Shown here: in pieces, positions 35,794 to 46,334 of the stretch
Position numbering within the stretch: position 1 is the first letter of the stretch
Layout of the letters: each line of letters begins with the position of its first letter
Origin: Streptomyces sp. SID13031
GTDB taxonomy: Bacteria; Actinomycetota; Actinomycetes; Propionibacteriales; Kribbellaceae
Assembly (NCBI RefSeq): GCF_010548305.1
Contig: NZ_JAAGLV010000003.1
Coordinates: forward strand, 62,001-126,000
Direction: 5' to 3'
Length of the DNA: 64,000 nucleotides
Notes under the pieces: generated by a model
The model's input: only the letters and a program-made list of their open reading frames with translations
What the model was told of the DNA's origin: nothing
Database searches by the model: none
Program-made: the position numbers and the translations under genes

Positions 35794-36969
35794 ATGCGTG
35801 TCCTCCTGACGGTCTGCGCCACCGCGGTAGCCTCCACGGCTCTCGCGGTGACCGGTCCTCTAGCTGCGACCGCCGTCGGCCAGGGTGTCAGCACCCCGGT
35901 CGGCGGCGCCCAGCTGACCACGGAGCCGACGGTTGTCGCCGCTGGGGCGACGCCGCCGGCCGTGCAGGCGTCGGCGTACGTCGTGGCCGACGTGGACACC
36001 GGCAACGTACTGGCTGCCAAGGCGCCGCATGCCAAGCTCCGGCCGGCCAGCACACTCAAGACGCTCACCGCGCTGGTGCTGCTGCCGCGGCTCGACAAGG
36101 CCGACCAGGTGGTCGGTACGGACGAGGACGCGCGCATCGTCGGGAGCAAGGTCGGGGTCTACCCCGGTCTGCGCTACACGGTCGACCTGCTGTTCCAGGG
36201 CATGTTCCTGGCGTCGGGCAACGACGCGGTCCACGCGCTCGTGTGTCACGACCAGGGCGGCGTGCCAGGAACCATCCAGCGGATGAACCAGAAGGCCGCG
36301 GCCATCGGGGCGCTGGACACCCACGTGACCGACCCGACCGGGCTGGACGCGGATGGGCAGTACTCGAGCGCGTACGACCTGGCGCTGTTCGCCCAGGCGG
36401 GCCTGGGGATGCCGGACTTCGCGAAGTACGCGTCGACGAAGTACACGAACTTCCCGTTGGCCAAGAAGGGCGGCAGCTACCAGGTCGCGAACCAGAACAA
36501 GCTGCTGTTCAACTACGACGGCGCGCTGGGCGTGAAGACCGGCTACACGTCGCTGGCCCGCAACACGTTCGTCGGCGCCGCCCGGCGGAACGGGCACACG
36601 CTGGTCGTCACGATGATGAACTCGCCGCACGGCATCACCGAGGACGCCACCAAGCTCCTCAACTGGACCTTCAGCTCGTACTCCGTCCTGACGCCGGTCG
36701 GCAGCCTGGTCAAGCCGGCGGCCGCCGCCCCGCCCAAGACGGCCGAAGAGAGCACCGAAGGCCCCAACACCTCGAAGAAGGCCTCGGCGCTCCCGCCCCG
36801 CCGCACCCGCGCAACCCAGGTTGCCGCCGCGATCACCGAGTCGGTCGCCTACCGAATCCCGGTCTGGGCGTATGCCGCCCCGCCGCTGCTCCTCCTCCCG
36901 CTCTTCCTCCGCCGCCCGAAGGCCCTCCGCCCACGCGCCAAAGCCGCAGCCAAAGCCCGCCGCCACTGA
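35794..36969 (+). CDS. D-alanyl-D-alanine carboxypeptidase (S11 family)
   Basis: Low-molecular-mass penicillin-binding protein of 391 residues that trims the peptide stem of peptidoglycan. Signal peptide at residues 1-26. Catalytic motifs: SxxK as Ser86-Lys89 in RPASTLKTL, SxN as Ser140-Asn142 in LASGNDA, KTG as Lys247-Gly249 in GVKTGYTS. A Pro/Lys-rich stretch leads to a C-terminal membrane helix (WAYAAPPLLLLPLFLRR) and a basic tail, so the enzyme is anchored outside the cell. A GTG start about 13 codons upstream is an alternative. Confidence 0.92.
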   Translation: MRVLLTVCATAVASTALAVTGPLAATAVGQGVSTPVGGAQLTTEPTVVAAGATPPAVQASAYVVADVDTGNVLAAKAPHAKLRPASTLKTLTALVLLPRLDKADQVVGTDEDARIVGSKVGVYPGLRYTVDLLFQGMFLASGNDAVHALVCHDQGGVPGTIQRMNQKAAAIGALDTHVTDPTGLDADGQYSSAYDLALFAQAGLGMPDFAKYASTKYTNFPLAKKGGSYQVANQNKLLFNYDGALGVKTGYTSLARNTFVGAARRNGHTLVVTMMNSPHGITEDATKLLNWTFSSYSVLTPVGSLVKPAAAAPPKTAEESTEGPNTSKKASALPPRRTRATQVAAAITESVAYRIPVWAYAAPPLLLLPLFLRRPKALRPRAKAAAKARRH

Positions 36970-36971
36970 AC

Positions 36972-36997
36972 CATTTCGGCGGTTAACCGCCGAAATG
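36972..36997. terminator. Bidirectional terminator (26-bp perfect palindrome)
   Basis: catttcggcggtt directly joined to its complement aaccgccgaaatg between the convergent carboxypeptidase and BrkB genes. Confidence 0.75.
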
Positions 36998-37009
36998 CGG
37001 TGAGGGAGG

Positions 37010-38125
37010 TTAGCGCTTCAGGGCGCGGGCGGCTCGGCCGAGTTGGACTGCGATGGCTGTGGCGGTGACGCCTAGGAGGGCACCGGCGGCTACTGCGACC
37101 GTGTCGGCCTTGCGGGCCGGGATGGGGATCACCTTGTACTTCTTCCCGGGCGGGCCGGGCAGGAGGCCATCCGCGTCCGGTGCGGCTGTACGGGCTGCCG
37201 TCGCGTACGGCGTACTGGGGGCGGCCTCGAAGGGCATTGCGGCCCGAGCTGGCTCCTCGGCCTCGCCGGTGTGCCAGCGGTGGTCCAGGGTGGCTTCCTT
37301 GGTCCAGGCGGCGATCAGCATGATCACTCGCGTCATCAGGTAGATCCACACCAGGAGAGCCAGCGGCAGCGCGAGGGTGCCGTAGGCGGCGTTGTTGCCG
37401 ATGACATTCTTGACGTAGCTGTTGCCCAGGCGCTGGGCGACGTAGAAGACGATGCCACCGGCCAGCGCCGCGATCAGCATCACCTTGCGCGGCAGGATGA
37501 TCCGCGGCAGGGCGGTCTGCAGGTACAGGAAGAGCACGGCGCCGGCGGCGACGCCCACGACGATGCTGATCAGCTGGATCCCCCAGCCGGCCAGCCAACT
37601 GCCTTCCAGGTCGAGCCAGCCGACGATCTTGTTCGACAGGCCGACCAGCAGGGACGAGGCGCCGGTGGCGATCAGGCCGATCACCCCGAGCCCGATCAGC
37701 GCGCCCAGGTCGGTGACCTTTAGCTTGACCGGGTTGCCGGGCTGGTCGTCGAGCTCGTGCATCGACCGGATCGAGGCACGCAGCGAGTCGATCCAGCCCA
37801 GGCCGGTCAGCAGCAGCGACGCGCCGGAGATCAGGCCGATGGTGCCCGCGTTGCTGATCAGCGAGTCCAGGTCGATCTGGTCGCCGATCCCGGGCAGGTT
37901 CGTCTTGATCGCGTCCTTCAGATCGCCGACGGCCTTGGCGTTCAGGAACTTGCCGGTCACCGCCGCGGCCAGCACGATCAGCGGGAACATCGACAGGAAC
38001 CCGAAAAAACTCGTTGCCCCGGCCAACCGGTTACCGCGGCGATCGCCGTACCGTTTCCAGGCCCGCCACAACTGCGTGCGACTGAAGCGTGCCCAGCCGG
38101 CTTTGGCCCGATCCTTGATCCCCAT
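37010..38125 (-). CDS. YihY/BrkB family inner membrane protein
   Basis: Membrane protein of 371 residues. Basic N-terminus (MGIKDRAKAGWARFSRTQ), then GNRLAGATSFFGFLSMFPLIVLAAA (helix 1) and four or five further helices, including AYGTLALPLALLVWIYLMTRVIMLIA, the conserved end of the family. A cytoplasmic tail rich in Ala/Pro precedes a final weak hydrophobic segment. ATG at 38125 follows AGGAG. Family role is not settled (once thought to be RNase BN). It follows the 2'-5' RNA ligase-like and trpS genes on the same strand. Confidence 0.9.
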   Translation of the reverse strand: MGIKDRAKAGWARFSRTQLWRAWKRYGDRRGNRLAGATSFFGFLSMFPLIVLAAAVTGKFLNAKAVGDLKDAIKTNLPGIGDQIDLDSLISNAGTIGLISGASLLLTGLGWIDSLRASIRSMHELDDQPGNPVKLKVTDLGALIGLGVIGLIATGASSLLVGLSNKIVGWLDLEGSWLAGWGIQLISIVVGVAAGAVLFLYLQTALPRIILPRKVMLIAALAGGIVFYVAQRLGNSYVKNVIGNNAAYGTLALPLALLVWIYLMTRVIMLIAAWTKEATLDHRWHTGEAEEPARAAMPFEAAPSTPYATAARTAAPDADGLLPGPPGKKYKVIPIPARKADTVAVAAGALLGVTATAIAVQLGRAARALKR

Positions 38126-38153
38126 GTGACTCCTGTACCCCGGGTAAGGGGTC

Positions 38154-38666
38154 CTAGCCTGCCAGCGGGAACGACCGCTGCGGCCGCCACACGCCGTCGG
38201 CGCCGTGCTCGTACCGGCTGAAGGCCGCCACGTCGAAGGCGCAGTCGTACTCCGACAGGGCGTCGTACGCGAGATCCAGGGCGTCCTTGTCCAGATCGTG
38301 CGCAACGGTCACGTGCGGGTGGTACGGGAAGCGCAGCGCGACGTCCAACGGTCCTGAGCGCACCTGCGACTGGAGCACCTCGCAGGACGAGATCCCCTCG
38401 GCCAGCGGCACGAACACCACCGGCGAGATCGGCCGGAAGGTCGCCGTACCGCGCAGGCGGATCCGGAAGCTCGGGAAGCGCGCCGCGACCGCCAGCAGGT
38501 GCTCGTCGACGATGGCCAGGTCGTCGTCGGCCACCTCGGTCGGCGGCATCAGCGTGACGTGGGTCGGGATCGAGGACGCCATCGGATCGCCGAACTCGGC
38601 CCGGTACTTCTGCAGCTCGGCGCCGTAGGGTTCCGCGATCGGGATCGCCACACCGATCGTTGCCAT
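38154..38666 (-). CDS. 2'-5' RNA ligase / cyclic phosphodiesterase superfamily protein
   Basis: Protein of 170 residues with two HxT motifs, THVTLMPP and PHVTVAH, the catalytic pairs of the 2H phosphoesterase fold. Such proteins act on RNA 2',3'-cyclic or 2'-5' linkages; the true substrate here is unknown. It begins seven bases after the trpS stop and ends 29 bases before the BrkB gene start, so trpS, this gene and the BrkB gene may be one transcript. Confidence 0.87.
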   Translation of the reverse strand: MATIGVAIPIAEPYGAELQKYRAEFGDPMASSIPTHVTLMPPTEVADDDLAIVDEHLLAVAARFPSFRIRLRGTATFRPISPVVFVPLAEGISSCEVLQSQVRSGPLDVALRFPYHPHVTVAHDLDKDALDLAYDALSEYDCAFDVAAFSRYEHGADGVWRPQRSFPLAG

Positions 38667-38673
38667 CCGGCGC

Positions 38674-40305
<1,632 letters not shown>

Positions 40306-40340
40306 CACTTTCGTGACCCAATCGTCCTCGGCAAAGCAAG

Positions 40341-40374
40341 CGGCCCGCTCGTCACCGAGGTGACGGGCGGGCCG
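40341..40374. terminator. Bidirectional intrinsic terminator
   Basis: 16-bp stem cggcccgctcgtcacc (40341-40356) / ggtgacgggcgggccg (40359-40374) with a single mismatch, between the hydrolase-like gene and the ngcG-type permease gene. Confidence 0.75.
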
Positions 40375-40387
40375 AGCTCGCGTCTTG

Positions 40388-41284
40388 TTACTTCACGCCT
40401 CCGGCGGTGACGGAGACCTGCAGTTGACGCTGGAAGATGATGTAGACGACCAGAACCGGCGCCACCGTGATCACCACGGCCGCGAACAGCGCGCCGAAGT
40501 CCACCGCATAACCGGCTTGCGACGCGAACGAGGCCATGCCCTGCGAGAGCACGTAGTTCTTCGAGTCGGTGTTCAGGGCAACGGGGAGCAGGAACTGGTT
40601 CCACAACCCCAGGAAGTTGAAGATGGCGACCGACGCCATCCCCGGCCGCGCCATCGGCAACATCACCGAGAAGAACGAGCGCCACTCACCGGCCCCGTCG
40701 ATCTGCGCCGCCTCGTACACCTCGCCCGGCAGCTGCTTGAAGAAGCTGTGCAGGAAGAAGACGGTGAACGGCAGCGCGAACGCGACGTAGGTGATGATCA
40801 ACCCTGGCAGGGTGTTCAGCAGCGACAGGTTCTTCAGCACGAAGAACAGCGGCACGATCGCCAGGAAGACCGGGAAGGTCAGCCCCGCCAGCATGGAGTA
40901 GTAGATCAGCCGGTTGCCGGGGAACGAGAACCTGGCCAGCACGTACGCGCACATGGCACCCAGGATCATCACCAGCACCAGCGCGGAGGTCACAACGATC
41001 ACCGTGTTTGCGAAGTAGCGACCGATGCCGGCTGTCGTCCAGGCGGTTTCGTAGTTGCTGAAGCGCAGCTTGCCCGGCAGCGACAGCGGGTTGCCCAGGA
41101 CCTCCTGCGTCGACTTGAACGAGGACAGCACCGTCCACACCAGCGGCAGGATCACCAGCAGCGACCAAAGGATCAGCGCGATGTGGGCGGCCGTGGCAAC
41201 GCCCCTGCCCTCCTTGGCCCGCTTCTGGGGCGCGCGGGACCCGGCGACGACGTCGTCGACCCGGTCGGCGGCGGTGGTAGTCAT
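40388..41284 (-). CDS. ngcG: Carbohydrate ABC transporter permease (NgcG-like)
   Basis: MalG-type inner membrane permease of 298 residues with six helices. The EAA loop is EVYEAAQIDGAGEWRSFFSVMLPMARPG. Its ATG overlaps the stop of the other permease (41281-41284). With ngcE and ngcF it forms an importer that in Streptomyces takes up N-acetylglucosamine and diacetylchitobiose. As in that system no ATPase is encoded, so a shared ATPase (MsiK-like) elsewhere is expected. Confidence 0.88.
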   Translation of the reverse strand: MTTTAADRVDDVVAGSRAPQKRAKEGRGVATAAHIALILWSLLVILPLVWTVLSSFKSTQEVLGNPLSLPGKLRFSNYETAWTTAGIGRYFANTVIVVTSALVLVMILGAMCAYVLARFSFPGNRLIYYSMLAGLTFPVFLAIVPLFFVLKNLSLLNTLPGLIITYVAFALPFTVFFLHSFFKQLPGEVYEAAQIDGAGEWRSFFSVMLPMARPGMASVAIFNFLGLWNQFLLPVALNTDSKNYVLSQGMASFASQAGYAVDFGALFAAVVITVAPVLVVYIIFQRQLQVSVTAGGVK

Positions 41285-42279
41285 CGGCGTCCCTTCGCAA
41301 TCCGGTTACTTCCGCCGGTCAGAGCGTTCACTGTGAAGACCACGAGCGCGAACAGCATCGTCACCGCGGCCAGGACCACGCCCATCGCCGTCGAGTAACC
41401 GAACTGCCCCTTGGCGAAGGCCGTGGTGAACAGTTGCTGGGGCATGACCAGGGTCGAGTTCTGCGGCCCACCGCCGGGGTTCAGCGCCTGCATGTAGACG
41501 AAGGCGTCGAGGGCGGCGATCCCCAGATAGATGTAGGCCGTCTGCACGTTGTCCCGGATCAGCGGCACCGTCAGGAAGATCGCGGTCCGGAATCGGCCGG
41601 CGCCGTCGATCCGGGCCGCCTCGAACACCTCGGGGTCGATGCCCCGGATGGCGGCGATGAACAGCACCATGTAGAAGCCGACGAAGCCCCAGACCATCAC
41701 GAACATCGAGGCCGGCATCGCGGTCCGCGCGTCACCGAGCCACGCGTAGTTCGCGAACCCGTCCAGCCCGATCTTCGACAGCAGCGCGTCCAGCACGCCC
41801 GAGGTCGGCGTGAACACCTGGGCCCAGATCAGGCCGATCACGATCGCGGGGATCACGTACGGGAAGAACGAGACGATCCGGTAGAGGCCGGAGTTGCGCA
41901 GTCCCCGGACGGTCCCGGTGCCCGAGCCGCCGATCGTCACCAGCGTGGCCAGGGTCAGCGCCAGCACGATCGTCACGATCGGCACGACGATCGCCAGCTC
42001 GACGTTGTTGCGGACGGCCCTCAGGAAGATGTCGTCGTGGAACAGCTTGACGTAGTTGTCGAAGCCGACGAAGTTCATCTTCGAGCTGAAGCCCGACCAG
42101 TCGGTCAGCGAGTACCACAGCGCCTGCACGAACGGCGAGACCACGAAGATCACGAAGACCGCCAGCGGCAGGCCGAGGAACACGACCATGAAGCTTGCCC
42201 GGTCGAAGGTCAGCGGCCGGCGGCGCCGCCGGGCGGCGGACCGCTTGGGTCCACCGCCCGGCACGACATCTTGCGTCAT
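41281..42279 (-). CDS. ngcF: Carbohydrate ABC transporter permease (NgcF-like)
   Basis: MalF-type permease of 332 residues. After the basic RRRRRPLTFDRASF region come six helices; EVFEAARIDGAGRFRTAIFLTVPLIRD is the EAA loop that contacts the ATPase. ATG at 42279 lies two bases after the ngcE stop; a GTG at 42285 overlaps it. Second gene of the importer operon. Confidence 0.88.
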   Translation of the reverse strand: MTQDVVPGGGPKRSAARRRRRPLTFDRASFMVVFLGLPLAVFVIFVVSPFVQALWYSLTDWSGFSSKMNFVGFDNYVKLFHDDIFLRAVRNNVELAIVVPIVTIVLALTLATLVTIGGSGTGTVRGLRNSGLYRIVSFFPYVIPAIVIGLIWAQVFTPTSGVLDALLSKIGLDGFANYAWLGDARTAMPASMFVMVWGFVGFYMVLFIAAIRGIDPEVFEAARIDGAGRFRTAIFLTVPLIRDNVQTAYIYLGIAALDAFVYMQALNPGGGPQNSTLVMPQQLFTTAFAKGQFGYSTAMGVVLAAVTMLFALVVFTVNALTGGSNRIAKGRR

Positions 42280-42281
42280 GG

Positions 42282-43700
42282 TCACTTGGTGACCGGGATC
42301 TTCTTGACGGAACTGTCGTTACGCACCTTGTCGGTGATCTGCTGCAGGCCCTTCGTCAGGCCCGCCGCGTCGATCGCGCCGGACAGGAACGAGTTCCAGA
42401 CCACGAGCTGGTCGGTGTTCATGCCGTACAGGCCGAAGACCTGGTAGTCGAAGATGTTCGTACCGGCCGCGTCCAGCATCGCGGTCTGCGACTGCAGTGC
42501 GGTCGAACCGAAACCGTCGGCGGGAACGAGACCCTTGACGATGGTCGGCGCGAGCCGCGTCTTGGCGAAGTTGGTCGCCGCCTCCTTGGACAGCATCGCC
42601 CGCAGGAGCTCCTTGCCGCCGGCAACGTTCTTGCCCTTCGCCGGGATGATGAACGGCTCGCCGGCCGCGCTGCGCAGCGACTCGTACGGCAGCTTCGGGC
42701 TGGCGGTGAGCGTCGGCTCCGGGATGCCCTTCATGTCGAAGCCCGTCTTGGTGGCCTTCTTCATCTCGTTCTCGATCCACGAGCCCGAGGGGTAGAGGAT
42801 GGCCTGCTGGTCGTTGCTCCACTTCGCCTGCGCGGCGGTGAACTGGGTGCCGGCGCCGCCGGGGACGAAGTACCCGCTCTTGACCATGGTCTCCATGGCC
42901 TTGAAGACGCCCTGGAGCTGCGGCAGTGACCAGCAGTTCTCCTTGAGGTTCTCCAGTGCCAGCCGGACCTCGTCGCCACCCTCCTTGATCGCCGAGTCGA
43001 CGGCCAGGGTGTGGTAGTAGGTCGCGGCTTCCTTGCCCCAGACGAACAGGTACTTGCCCTTCGCCTTGGCCTTGGCGCCGAGGTCGAGCAGGTCGTCGTA
43101 GGTCTTCGGCGGCTCCCAGCCGTTCTCCTTGAACAGGCTCTCGGAGTACCACAGGCCGTAGAGGGTGAGCACGTAGTTCATCGCGACGAACTTGCCGTCG
43201 AAGGTGCCGGGGATCTTGGCGCCGGGGTACAGCGTGTCGGCGATCTTCGTGCCCTCGTAGTTGTTGGCCTCGAAGACGTCGTCCAGCGTCACCAGCTGGT
43301 CCAGGATCGTGTTGAAGCCGATCTGGTTCGCGCCCGAGTTGTCGATCAGGTCCGGCGGGTTGCCACCGACGAAGCGCGGCTGCAGCTGCTGGGCGATCTG
43401 GGTGGACGGGGCGACCTTGAACGTCGAGCCCGCGAACTTCTTCTGCGCGATGTCGGCCGCGAACGTCACATAGTCGAAGCCGTACCCACCGTTGAAGATC
43501 ACCGCGTCAACGGTTGCCTTGTCCGCCAGGCCGAACGGGTTTTCCGCGGACTTGTCGGCGCCCCCACCGCTGGAACCGGTGTCGTCGCTGCCGCTGCTGG
43601 CGCAGGCCGCGAGAAGCGTGCTGCCGCCGGTGGCCAGCAAGGTGCCGACCGCCGCGCGCTGCAGGAACAGCCGCCGCGACAGGTTCTTGGGAGTACTCAT
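42282..43700 (-). CDS. ngcE: Sugar-binding lipoprotein of ABC importer (NgcE-like)
   Basis: Extracytoplasmic binding protein of 472 residues. The signal sequence has a twin-arginine pattern (NLSRRLFLQRAAVG) and a lipobox (LLAAC), so it is probably a Tat-exported lipoprotein. Family features include the FNGGYGFDYVTFAADI start of the mature part, ADTLYPGAKIPGTFDGK, MNYVLTLYGLWYSESLF and LYPSGSWIENEM. This pattern matches Streptomyces NgcE (GlcNAc and (GlcNAc)2 binding). The ATG at 43700 follows AAGGCGGGA. The gene lies 23 bases after the SIS-domain gene. Confidence 0.88.
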   Translation of the reverse strand: MSTPKNLSRRLFLQRAAVGTLLATGGSTLLAACASSGSDDTGSSGGGADKSAENPFGLADKATVDAVIFNGGYGFDYVTFAADIAQKKFAGSTFKVAPSTQIAQQLQPRFVGGNPPDLIDNSGANQIGFNTILDQLVTLDDVFEANNYEGTKIADTLYPGAKIPGTFDGKFVAMNYVLTLYGLWYSESLFKENGWEPPKTYDDLLDLGAKAKAKGKYLFVWGKEAATYYHTLAVDSAIKEGGDEVRLALENLKENCWSLPQLQGVFKAMETMVKSGYFVPGGAGTQFTAAQAKWSNDQQAILYPSGSWIENEMKKATKTGFDMKGIPEPTLTASPKLPYESLRSAAGEPFIIPAKGKNVAGGKELLRAMLSKEAATNFAKTRLAPTIVKGLVPADGFGSTALQSQTAMLDAAGTNIFDYQVFGLYGMNTDQLVVWNSFLSGAIDAAGLTKGLQQITDKVRNDSSVKKIPVTK

Positions 43701-43723
43701 TGGTCCCGCCTTCCGAGAGTGTT

Positions 43724-44524
43724 TCAAGCAGTACGGCGGATCCGGCCGACGTACTGTGCTTCAAGGGCATGGTTGTGGTCGTCGCCGCCCGGGATGTTCG
43801 CGGACAGGTAGACCGGTGGCTTGTCGCCGGCCTCGGTCAGCCGGCGCAGAACCTCCGCCACCAGCATCTGCGCTATCAGGGCCGCAGTGATGGACGACAC
43901 GGCGCAGACCTTGCCACCATCGGGCAGATCGAGCACGGAGTCGCCGTACGGAGCGTGGTTGTCAAGCACCACGTCGGCGAAGTCGATCAACTTCTTGCCC
44001 GACGGGTGCCGCGAGTCCACCCCACTGGTGTGCTGCAGCGAGGTGATCGCGATCAGGGGGTGGCCCTTCTCCTTCACCACCGAGGCGAGCTCGACGATCG
44101 AGCCGTTCACGCCGGAGTTGGAGGCGATCACGAACAGGTCGTTCGGTTGTGCCGCGGACAGTTCGTAGAGCTTGCGGGAGTACTGCGGGTCGCGCTCGAG
44201 CTCGCCGCCACGCAGCAACTCGGGCGATTCGCCGCCGAGCAGGACCAGGTCGCGCAGGGCGATCCGGTTCGTCGCGATCAGGCCACCCGCGCGGCCGGCG
44301 ATCTCCATCGCCAGCGCCTCGGAGTGGCCGGACCCGAAGGCCTGGATGACGCCGTTGGCGCGCAGGGAGGTGGTGAACAGGTCGGCGGCCTGCTGGATCG
44401 GACCGTCGATCTGCGCGGTCACGGCGGTCATGATCGGAGTGAGTGCGTGAACAAACGCCTGCGCGCTCAAACCGCCTTCATTCCCACCGGCAACCTGCCC
44501 GCTGCCGTCTGCCGTGCTGGCCAT
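43724..44524 (-). CDS. SIS-domain sugar isomerase-type protein
   Basis: Phosphosugar-binding SIS-domain protein of 266 residues. It contains VIQAFGSGHSEALAMEIAGRAGG, NDLFVIASNSGVNGSIVELA, and the C-terminal ITAALIAQMLVAEVLRRL. SIS proteins isomerise or release aminosugar phosphates; members of this subgroup (UPF0309-like) are found with NgcEFG in Streptomyces. It is the first gene of the importer operon, and divergent from the kinase. It may process a GlcNAc-phosphate derivative; the reaction is inferred. Confidence 0.83.
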   Translation of the reverse strand: MASTADGSGQVAGGNEGGLSAQAFVHALTPIMTAVTAQIDGPIQQAADLFTTSLRANGVIQAFGSGHSEALAMEIAGRAGGLIATNRIALRDLVLLGGESPELLRGGELERDPQYSRKLYELSAAQPNDLFVIASNSGVNGSIVELASVVKEKGHPLIAITSLQHTSGVDSRHPSGKKLIDFADVVLDNHAPYGDSVLDLPDGGKVCAVSSITAALIAQMLVAEVLRRLTEAGDKPPVYLSANIPGGDDHNHALEAQYVGRIRRTA

Positions 44525-44733
44525 CAGAGGCCCCACCCCTCGACTAAATTGATCGCCGCGACACACCTGATGCCGACAAGTGCGCAAGTTTGCGGTTTGC
44601 TGGACAGAACTTTTCTCACCTGGCAGCTAAAGTCAAGGCTCATCTCACTCTTCCTCCCAGATCGGGACCGTTGCGTGACCTTGTCCGTTGTTGTTCAGGA
44701 GTAGACCTTTTCGAGCAGTTTGGAGCATTGCTT

Positions 44734-45771
44734 ATGTCGGTCGAACGCCCACTCGCGCAACCAAAGGAATCAGTGGTCTTGATGCCAGCATCCACACTGG
44801 TCCTGGGCGGCGACCTCGGCGGCACCTCCACCCGGATCGTGATCGCGGACCCTGAGGGCAACGTAATCGGCCGCGGGGCCGCGGCCGGCGGAAATCCGAC
44901 CAGCCACCCCGCGACCGCCGCGGCCAACTTCGGCCAGGCCGTTCACGCGGCCCTGGAAGGCGTCGATCCGGCCTCCGTCCGAGCCGCTGTGATCGGTACC
45001 GCCGGCGGCTCGGCGCTCGGCCGGCCGGACGTGAAGGCGCAGTTCGACGCCGCTTGGTCCGGGGCCGGACTGACGGTCGAACCGCGCTTCATCGGCGATC
45101 TCGAGGTCGCTTTCGCCTCTGGTACACCGGAGCCGGACGGCACCGTGCTGATCGCGGGCACCGGGAGCAACACCGGACTGGTCCGCGACCACGAACTGGT
45201 CCGGACCGCGGGCGGCCACGGCTGGCTGCTCGGCGACGACGGCTCGGGCTTCTGGCTCGGCCGGGAGGCAATGCGCAGTGTGCTGCGCGGGATCGATCTG
45301 GGCGAGCCGCTCGGCGTCCTCGGCGAAGCCGTCGTCCAGGCCGTCCTGCCGGACCGCGATCCGGCCGTCAGCGCGGAGCGTGAGGGCTACGATCTGCTCC
45401 GTGACGACCTGATCCGCACCGTGAACTCGCGTCCGCCGGTCCTCCTGGCCGAGCTCGCCCGTCCGGTGGTCGCGGCGTACGACCAGAACGACAAGACCGC
45501 CCATGCCCTGGTGAAACGCGCAGCCGAACTGCTCACAGAAACGGTCAGCCGACTGTGGACAACGTCGGACAACGGCCCGCTGGTGCTCGCCGGCAGTGTC
45601 GCGGGTGAATCATCACCGGTCGGCCGGTTGCTGCGGCAAAGTATTCACGAGCACTTCGACGGCGAGGTACTGACCGCCCGCGACGGTGTGGGTGGAGCGA
45701 CCTGGCTCGCACTCGGCGTCCTCGACCCCGCCCTGGCCACCCGCTCCAACCACGCCCGTCTGGTCAGCTAG
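44734..45771 (+). CDS. BadF/BadG-type N-acetylglucosamine kinase-like protein
   Basis: Sugar kinase of 345 residues with the ASKHA fold. Phosphate-1 loop GGDLGGTSTRIVIAD, connect-1 VIGTAGGSALG, phosphate-2 IAGTGSNTGLV, and LLGDDGSGFWLGREAM, the hallmark of NagK-like BadF/BadG kinases. It should phosphorylate GlcNAc brought in by the neighbouring importer. ATG at 44734 has GGAG nine bases upstream; an internal ATG at 44782 gives a shorter form. Divergent from the SIS-importer operon through a 209-bp promoter region. Confidence 0.87.
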   Translation: MSVERPLAQPKESVVLMPASTLVLGGDLGGTSTRIVIADPEGNVIGRGAAAGGNPTSHPATAAANFGQAVHAALEGVDPASVRAAVIGTAGGSALGRPDVKAQFDAAWSGAGLTVEPRFIGDLEVAFASGTPEPDGTVLIAGTGSNTGLVRDHELVRTAGGHGWLLGDDGSGFWLGREAMRSVLRGIDLGEPLGVLGEAVVQAVLPDRDPAVSAEREGYDLLRDDLIRTVNSRPPVLLAELARPVVAAYDQNDKTAHALVKRAAELLTETVSRLWTTSDNGPLVLAGSVAGESSPVGRLLRQSIHEHFDGEVLTARDGVGGATWLALGVLDPALATRSNHARLVS

Positions 45772-45785
45772 CCTCAGTTCTTACC

Positions 45786-45806
45786 CCAGTACTAGCTAAG
45801 TACTGG
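45786..45806. terminator. Bidirectional terminator hairpin
   Basis: 8-bp perfect arms CCAGTACT and AGTACTGG around a five-base loop, between the convergent kinase and YCII genes. Confidence 0.55.
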
Positions 45807-45807
45807 A

Positions 45808-46191
45808 TCAGTCGAGCACCGCGATCGGGCGGAGCTCGACAGCGAAGAACTGCGCCTCGGGGATCCGGGCCGCGATCTCCTCGGCGCGCTCGGGGCTGTC
45901 GACGTCGACGATGAAAACGCCGGCCAGCTGCTCCTTCGCCTCGGAGTACGGGCCGTCGGTGGTGGCGCGGACGCCGTCGCGGACGCGGACGACCTTGGTC
46001 TCGCGCGGGGCGGCCAGCGGTTCGGCGACGACCAGCTCGCCGCGCTCACTCAGCTCGGTGAGCAGCTTGTCCAGCTGCGTGGACAAGACCTCGAGGGCGG
46101 ACTTGGACAGCTTCTTGCCCTCCTCGGTGTGCAGGAAGCTCGGATGTCCCCAGGTCACCGGGTTGCTGTGGATCAACAGCATGTACTTCAT
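45808..46191 (-). CDS. YCII-related (DGPF-type) domain protein
   Basis: Small protein of 127 residues with the ferredoxin-like fold of YCII proteins: MKYMLLIHSNP at the start, ELSERGELVVAEPLAAP, VRVRDGVRATTDGPYSEAKEQLAGVFIVDV (the DGPF/Y segment) and the closing AVELRPIAVL. Such genes often sit beside ECF sigma factors but none is adjacent here. Function unknown. Start ATG at 46191. Confidence 0.87.
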   Translation of the reverse strand: MKYMLLIHSNPVTWGHPSFLHTEEGKKLSKSALEVLSTQLDKLLTELSERGELVVAEPLAAPRETKVVRVRDGVRATTDGPYSEAKEQLAGVFIVDVDSPERAEEIAARIPEAQFFAVELRPIAVLD

Positions 46192-46334
46192 GGGTGGTTC
46201 CTTTCGGTCGTCTGGATCCTCGCAGCACAGGTCGGAGGCCCGCTGCCCTTCTCGACATTTCCGGAATGTCGAGCGGTTCCGCACCGGTCCGACGTACCGG
46301 CTGAGACAGCGGACCCGAAACTAAGGTGAACCCC

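Noticed and set aside
44525..44733. DasR (dre) site at the amino-sugar promoter
   Set aside because: No sequence close to the palindrome TGGTCTAGACCA; only a weak half-like AGTAGACC is present.
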